This document shows positions 32,769 to 36,986 of a stretch of 36,986 nucleotides of DNA, piece by piece. Made by a program: the position numbers and the translations under genes. How positions within the stretch are numbered: the first letter of the stretch is position 1; each line of letters begins with the position of its first letter. The DNA comes from Flavobacterium sp. UBA7680 (GTDB lineage: Bacteria; Bacteroidota; Bacteroidia; Flavobacteriales; Flavobacteriaceae): the NCBI RefSeq assembly GCF_002482975.1, contig NZ_DLHA01000007.1:1-36986 (forward strand). Reading direction: 5' to 3'. Below the pieces are notes generated by a model. The model made no database searches. It saw only the letters and a list, made by a program, of their open reading frames with translations, and was not told the origin of the DNA.

Positions 32769-33893
32769 ATGAATCCATTGAAAAAAACAGCTCTTATAAC
32801 AGGAGTTACAGGACAAGACGGAGCCTATTTAAGTGAATTTTTATTAGAAAAAGGCTATATCGTACACGGATTAAAAAGACGTACTTCTTTATTTAATACA
32901 GACCGAATTGATCATTTATACCAGGATCCTTATGTAGAAAACAGAAATTTTATTCTGCATTATGGAGATATGACAGACAGCACTAATTTAACCCGAATCA
33001 TTCAGGAAGTTCAACCCGATGAAATCTACAATCTGGCCGCCATGAGCCACGTAGCCGTTTCATTTGAAACTCCAGAATATACAGGAAATGCAGATGGTTT
33101 AGGAACTTTAAGACTTCTGGACGCTGTTCGTTTGCTTGGATTAGAAAAAAAGACAAGAATTTATCAGGCCTCAACTTCAGAATTGTACGGAAAAGTACAG
33201 GAAGTTCCGCAGTCTGAAACAACGCCGTTTTACCCGCGTTCGCCTTATGCCGTAGCCAAAATGTACGCCTATTGGATTACGGTAAACTACAGAGAAGCTT
33301 ACGGAATGTACGCCTGTAATGGGATATTATTTAATCACGAATCACCCATTCGCGGAGAAACTTTTGTAACAAGAAAAATTACCAGAGCAACAGCAAGAAT
33401 AGCTTTAGGACTTCAGGATAAATTATACTTAGGAAATCTCGACGCACAGCGCGATTGGGGACACGCCAAAGATTATGTACAAATGATGTGGATGATTTTA
33501 CAGGCCGATGAACCGGAAGACTGGGTAATTGCTACAGGAAAAACCACAACAGTTCGTGAATTTGTACGAATGAGTTTTGCCGAAGTTGGTATTGAACTAG
33601 AATTCAAAGGAAAAGGAATAAACGAAAAAGCTCTTGTAAAATATTGCAGCAATCCCGATTATCAAATTCCGATTGGTAAAGAAGTATTAGAAGTCGATGC
33701 TAATTATTTTAGACCAACAGAAGTAGATTTATTAGTAGGCGATCCCACAAAAGCCAGAACGAAACTCGGCTGGAAATGCAAATACGATTTAGAATCATTA
33801 GTAAAAGAAATGATGCAGTCTGATTTAAAACTGATGGAGAAAGAACAGCATTTAAAAGAATGTGGTTATACGATCTTAAATTATTTCGAATAA
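32769..33893 (+). CDS. gmd: GDP-mannose 4,6-dehydratase
   Basis: This 374-residue SDR enzyme has the NADP-binding motif TGVTGQDGAYL (11-21), the Gmd-specific RRTSLFNTDRIDHLY (37-51), STSE (135-138) and YAVAK with Y160 and K164. It converts GDP-D-mannose to GDP-4-keto-6-deoxy-D-mannose. Together with the guanylyltransferase and GDP-fucose synthase upstream it completes the GDP-L-fucose pathway, indicating a fucose-containing polysaccharide. Confidence 0.94.
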   Translation: MNPLKKTALITGVTGQDGAYLSEFLLEKGYIVHGLKRRTSLFNTDRIDHLYQDPYVENRNFILHYGDMTDSTNLTRIIQEVQPDEIYNLAAMSHVAVSFETPEYTGNADGLGTLRLLDAVRLLGLEKKTRIYQASTSELYGKVQEVPQSETTPFYPRSPYAVAKMYAYWITVNYREAYGMYACNGILFNHESPIRGETFVTRKITRATARIALGLQDKLYLGNLDAQRDWGHAKDYVQMMWMILQADEPEDWVIATGKTTTVREFVRMSFAEVGIELEFKGKGINEKALVKYCSNPDYQIPIGKEVLEVDANYFRPTEVDLLVGDPTKARTKLGWKCKYDLESLVKEMMQSDLKLMEKEQHLKECGYTILNYFE

Positions 33894-33928
33894 CGAATAC
33901 TGCAGATTAATAAACCAGTTGCGCTTAA

Positions 33929-34196
33929 TTTAAACACATAGAAACATAGTTCTTAGGAATCTTTAAAAAAGGCGTTTCACTTGCATTAACAAACATAGAC
34001 AGCACAATCTTGTCATTCCGAGGAACGAGGAATCTTCGCGAGAAACTCTACAAAGATTGGCAATTCTCTATGCGGAGTTGCTTACGAAGATTCCTCGTTC
34101 CTCGGAATGACAAACATTGAGAACTATGTGCTAGAAACGAGTTTCTTTTGTTAGTCTTTTATGCATAATTAAAATCTATGTCTCTATGTGTTTAAA
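33929..34196. repeat. 268-bp nested inverted-repeat element
   Basis: The outer arms at 33929-33949 and 34176-34196 match over 20 of 21 bp. Inner arms of 29 bp pair perfectly (34010-34038 with 34085-34113, starting TTGTCATTCCGAGG). Between them, smaller pairs keep the nested order (TAACAAA with TTTGTTA, AGCACA with TGTGCT). No ORF lies inside. This is a large cruciform-capable element, possibly a non-coding mobile repeat (MITE-like) or a recurring Flavobacterium intergenic repeat. Confidence 0.8.
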
Positions 34197-34226
34197 AAAA
34201 TCCACTTCCTAAAAAAAACGAACTAA

Positions 34227-35687
34227 ATGAAAATCAAAAATATTTGCTGCTTAGGAGCCGGTTATGTTGGAGGACCAACAATGTCTGTAATAGCATTGAA
34301 ATGTCCCGAAATAAAAGTAACAGTTGTAGATTTAAATACAGAACGTATTTCGGCGTGGAATGAAGAAAATTTAGATAAACTACCCGTTTACGAACCCGGA
34401 CTTGCAGATGTAGTTCGTGAAGCACGCGGACGTAATTTGTTTTTTTCAACCGATGTTGATGCTGCGATTGAAGCCGCAGATATGATTTTTATAGCCGTAA
34501 ATACGCCAACTAAAACATACGGTGAAGGAAAAGGAATGGCTGCCGATTTAAAATTTGTAGAATTATGCGCCAGACAAATAGCCCGAATAGCCAAAAATGA
34601 TAAAATTATAGTCGAAAAATCAACGCTTCCTGTTCGAACAGCTCAAACCTTGCAGACTATTTTAGATCATACCGGAAACGGAGTAAAATTTGAAGTACTT
34701 TCTAATCCCGAATTTTTAGCCGAAGGAACTGCCATCGAAGATTTATTTAATGCCGATAGAGTTTTAATTGGAGGAAATCAAACCGAAAGCGGTCAAAAAG
34801 CCATTCAGTCTTTGGTTGATATTTATGCACATTGGCTTTCGCCGAAACAAATTTTAACTACAAATGTATGGTCTTCAGAATTATCAAAATTAACAGCCAA
34901 TGCCTTTTTAGCACAAAGAATTTCGTCAATTAACGCATTATCCGCTTTATGTGAAGCCACAGAAGCCGATGTTGATGAGGTTGCCGCCGCGATTGGAACT
35001 GATAGCAGAATTGGTTCTAAATTTCTTAAAGCTTCAGTAGGATTTGGAGGATCTTGTTTTCAAAAAGATATTTTAAACTTAGTGTATTTGTGCCGTTATT
35101 TTAATCTGCCGGAAGTGGCCAATTATTGGGAACAAATTATTATTCTGAATGATTATCAAAAATACCGTTTTGCCAAAAATATTATCTGTTCCCTTTTTAA
35201 TACCGTAAGCGGAAAAAAAATAACTTTTTTAGGCTGGGCTTTTAAAAAAGATACCAACGATACCAGAGAATCTGCAGCGATTTATGTAGCCGAACATTTA
35301 ATCGAAGACGGAGCAGAAATTCATGTTTACGATCCCAAAGTTTCAGAAGAAAAAATTAAATCCGATATGCGCTATTTATGGGAACTAAAAGGACTTTCTG
35401 AAGAAAAAATCAAATCAAAATTAAATCAAATATTCGTTTACAAAACAGCGATAGAAGCACTTGATGAAGCTCATGCAGCTGCCATATTAACAGAATGGGA
35501 TGAATTTAAAACCTACGATTGGGAAAGTATTTATAACAACATGTACAAACCCGCTTTTCTATTTGATGGACGAAATATTCTCGATTTTAAAAAATTAGCC
35601 ACAATAGGTTTTCAGGTAAAAGGAATTGGAAAAAATAATTCTTTTAGTGCTAAATTAAAAGTAGAAAATGAACTGGTCATTAGATAA
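34227..35687 (+). CDS. ugd: UDP-glucose 6-dehydrogenase
   Basis: This 486-residue protein has the N-terminal Rossmann motif GAGYVGGP (10-17), NTPTKTYGEGKGMAADLK typical of the longer, eukaryote-like UDP-glucose dehydrogenases, EKSTLPVRTA, SNPEFLAEGTA, and the active-site FGGSCF with C277. The central and C-terminal UDP-binding domains follow (GWAFKKDTNDTRES). It oxidises UDP-glucose to UDP-glucuronate using two NAD+. It predicts glucuronate (or a derivative) in the polymer. Its last 20 nt overlap the flippase gene. Confidence 0.93.
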   Translation: MKIKNICCLGAGYVGGPTMSVIALKCPEIKVTVVDLNTERISAWNEENLDKLPVYEPGLADVVREARGRNLFFSTDVDAAIEAADMIFIAVNTPTKTYGEGKGMAADLKFVELCARQIARIAKNDKIIVEKSTLPVRTAQTLQTILDHTGNGVKFEVLSNPEFLAEGTAIEDLFNADRVLIGGNQTESGQKAIQSLVDIYAHWLSPKQILTTNVWSSELSKLTANAFLAQRISSINALSALCEATEADVDEVAAAIGTDSRIGSKFLKASVGFGGSCFQKDILNLVYLCRYFNLPEVANYWEQIIILNDYQKYRFAKNIICSLFNTVSGKKITFLGWAFKKDTNDTRESAAIYVAEHLIEDGAEIHVYDPKVSEEKIKSDMRYLWELKGLSEEKIKSKLNQIFVYKTAIEALDEAHAAAILTEWDEFKTYDWESIYNNMYKPAFLFDGRNILDFKKLATIGFQVKGIGKNNSFSAKLKVENELVIR

Positions 35688-36960
35688 AATAAAACAGCAC
35701 CAGCATTTCGATAAAAGTCTAAATTTTATAAAATTAATTTCGATTGTAGGAAGTACAGAAGTAATCCTAAAATTAATTGGATTTGTTTCGGGGATATTGA
35801 TTGTCAGAATGCTGCCCGTTCAGGAATACGCCTTATACACGCTCGCTAATATCATGTTAGGAACTTTAGTAATGTTTACAGATTCTGGTATTTCAAACGG
35901 AGTCATGGCACTAAGCGGCAAAGTATGGAAAGACCCTAAAAAACTGGGAGAAGTTTTGGCAACAGGTTTAGATTTAAGAAAGAAATTCGCCTTTATAGCC
36001 TTAACCGTTTCTACCCCAATAATCATTTATTTATTATTAAAAAACAATGCAAGCTGGTTATCGGCAGTTTTAATTTTTCTGTCCTTGATTCCCGCTTTTT
36101 ACGCCGCCTTATCAGATTCTTTACTAGAAATAACACCCAAGTTACATCAGGATATTTCGAGTTTACAAAAAAATCAATTACGAGTTGGATTTGGACGATT
36201 GCTATTAGTAATCCTAACAATTTTTATTTTTCCCTGGACATTCGTCCTTATTTTGGCTTCAGGAATTCCGCAGATATACGGCAATTCCAAACTCAAAATA
36301 ATCAATAAAAAGTTTGTTGACAGCCACCAAAAACCAGATCCCGTAATTCGTAAAGAGATACTCAAAATTGTAACCCGCATCCTGCCCAATATTATATTTT
36401 ATGCGCTATCAGGACAAATCGTAATTTGGATATTATCTGTTTTTGGCAACTCTACTGATTTGGCAAGTATAGGAGCGTTGGGCAGATTTGCGGCACTCAT
36501 GGCTTTTTTTACCACGATATCAGGCACTTTATTTTTACCCCGATTTTCAAGACTAGCAGATGATAAAGAAATCCTTTTAAGATATTTTTTATTTTTTCAG
36601 TTAATCCTTTTTTTGGCAGCAGGCTTTATAATGCTGATCGTATTTTTATTTCCTGCTCAAATGTTATGGCTTTTAGGAGCCTCTTACAGTTCATTATCAT
36701 CTGAACTCTTTTTAATTATGTTATCCAACTGCATCGGATTAATTGCTGCCATGAGCGGTAATTTAATAGGCAGCAGGGGACATTTTTTAAACCCAATATT
36801 TGTAATTGCACTCAATTTAGGAACCGTCATATTCGCTTATTTTATTTGGGATTTAACAAAGCTTCGGGGCATTTTGTACTACAGTATTTTTAACCAATGT
36901 CTTTCATTATTAGTAAATTATATATTTAGTTTTTCAGTAATAATTAGAGCTAAGAAATAA
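35668..36960 (+). CDS. Wzx-like polysaccharide flippase
   Basis: This 430-residue protein has many hydrophobic segments, about 10-12 in number (for example IIYLLLKNNASWLSAVLIFL, FLAAGFIMLIVFLF), in the layout of the oligosaccharide-flippase (MOP/Wzx) family. It should move lipid-linked repeat units across the inner membrane. It overlaps the dehydrogenase gene by 20 nt, supporting one operon. Sequence conservation in this family is low, so substrate specificity cannot be inferred. The stop is 26 nt from the window end. Confidence 0.82.
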   Translation: MNWSLDKIKQHQHFDKSLNFIKLISIVGSTEVILKLIGFVSGILIVRMLPVQEYALYTLANIMLGTLVMFTDSGISNGVMALSGKVWKDPKKLGEVLATGLDLRKKFAFIALTVSTPIIIYLLLKNNASWLSAVLIFLSLIPAFYAALSDSLLEITPKLHQDISSLQKNQLRVGFGRLLLVILTIFIFPWTFVLILASGIPQIYGNSKLKIINKKFVDSHQKPDPVIRKEILKIVTRILPNIIFYALSGQIVIWILSVFGNSTDLASIGALGRFAALMAFFTTISGTLFLPRFSRLADDKEILLRYFLFFQLILFLAAGFIMLIVFLFPAQMLWLLGASYSSLSSELFLIMLSNCIGLIAAMSGNLIGSRGHFLNPIFVIALNLGTVIFAYFIWDLTKLRGILYYSIFNQCLSLLVNYIFSFSVIIRAKK

Positions 36961-36962
36961 AT

Positions 36963-36986
36963 TAAAGAATAAAGAATAAAGAATAA
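36963..36986 (+). repeat. heptamer tandem repeat (TAAAGAA)n at the window edge
   Basis: Three full copies of TAAAGAA and the start of a fourth lie directly after the flippase gene. The array runs off the window, so its full length is unknown. Seven-base simple repeats can change length by slippage. Confidence 0.65.

Overview
The window looks like a chromosomal segment of a Flavobacterium-type member of the Bacteroidota. Supporting signs are AT-rich DNA, A-rich leaders with little Shine-Dalgarno signal, several -7 boxes of the form TAnnTTTG, a type IX secretion (T9SS) C-terminal sorting domain, an UpxY-type NusG paralogue next to polysaccharide genes, and an orphan TPR histidine kinase. No transposase, integrase, phage gene or CRISPR array was seen.

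Layout. (1) 1-450: a tRNA array (Ser-GCT, a decayed Pro copy, Pro-TGG, Arg-TCT) with its promoter box and terminator. (2) 546-1409: a fic gene bracketed by a second copy of the tRNA-Arg 3' end plus terminator. (3) 1547-5696: three paralogous alpha/beta hydrolases with different predicted locations (cytoplasm, lipoprotein, periplasm), a fourth unrelated alpha/beta hydrolase and a short LuxR-like regulator. (4) 5846-7983: a Crp/Fnr-type regulator followed by a secreted S10 carboxypeptidase. (5) 8003-10221: an orphan TPR sensor histidine kinase flanked by 111-bp direct repeats. (6) 10173-12432, minus strand: an antibiotic-biosynthesis-type monooxygenase, a quinone oxidoreductase and an AraC regulator, with matching tandem operator-like sites at two promoters. 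(7) 12688-13674: a YheT-like hydrolase. (8) 13671-23869, minus strand: a biosynthetic operon made of a hybrid NRPS-PKS (A-PCP-KS-AT-ACP), an NRPS (C-A-PCP-TE) and a Sfp-type phosphopantetheinyl transferase. (9) 24753-28203: a three-gene secreted/surface cassette with a T9SS sorting domain and a beta-helix protein. (10) 28699-29718: two tandem Xre regulators facing an UpxY-like antiterminator. (11) 30273-36960: the start of a polysaccharide locus with genes for GDP-mannose, GDP-L-fucose and UDP-glucuronate precursors, a TagD-like nucleotidyltransferase and a Wzx-like flippase.

How the genes work together. The biosynthetic operon is compact: two proteins and their own carrier-protein activating enzyme. 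Specificity residues read by eye suggest that both adenylation domains take glycine, and the AT has the malonyl-type HAFH motif. With no reductive domains, the expected chain is Gly-(C2, keto)-Gly, a very small keto-dipeptide that could cyclise. The AraC locus shows a clear regulatory design: a 17-bp motif, repeated at 23-bp spacing, lies exactly 19 bp from a TAnnTTTG box both in front of the regulator itself and in front of the oxidoreductase. Two single-gene units (fic and the histidine kinase) are each flanked by direct copies of a neighbour gene's 3' end plus a terminator, which suggests a shared mode of gene gain. The sugar genes at the right end probably continue into an exopolysaccharide or capsule cluster beyond the window.
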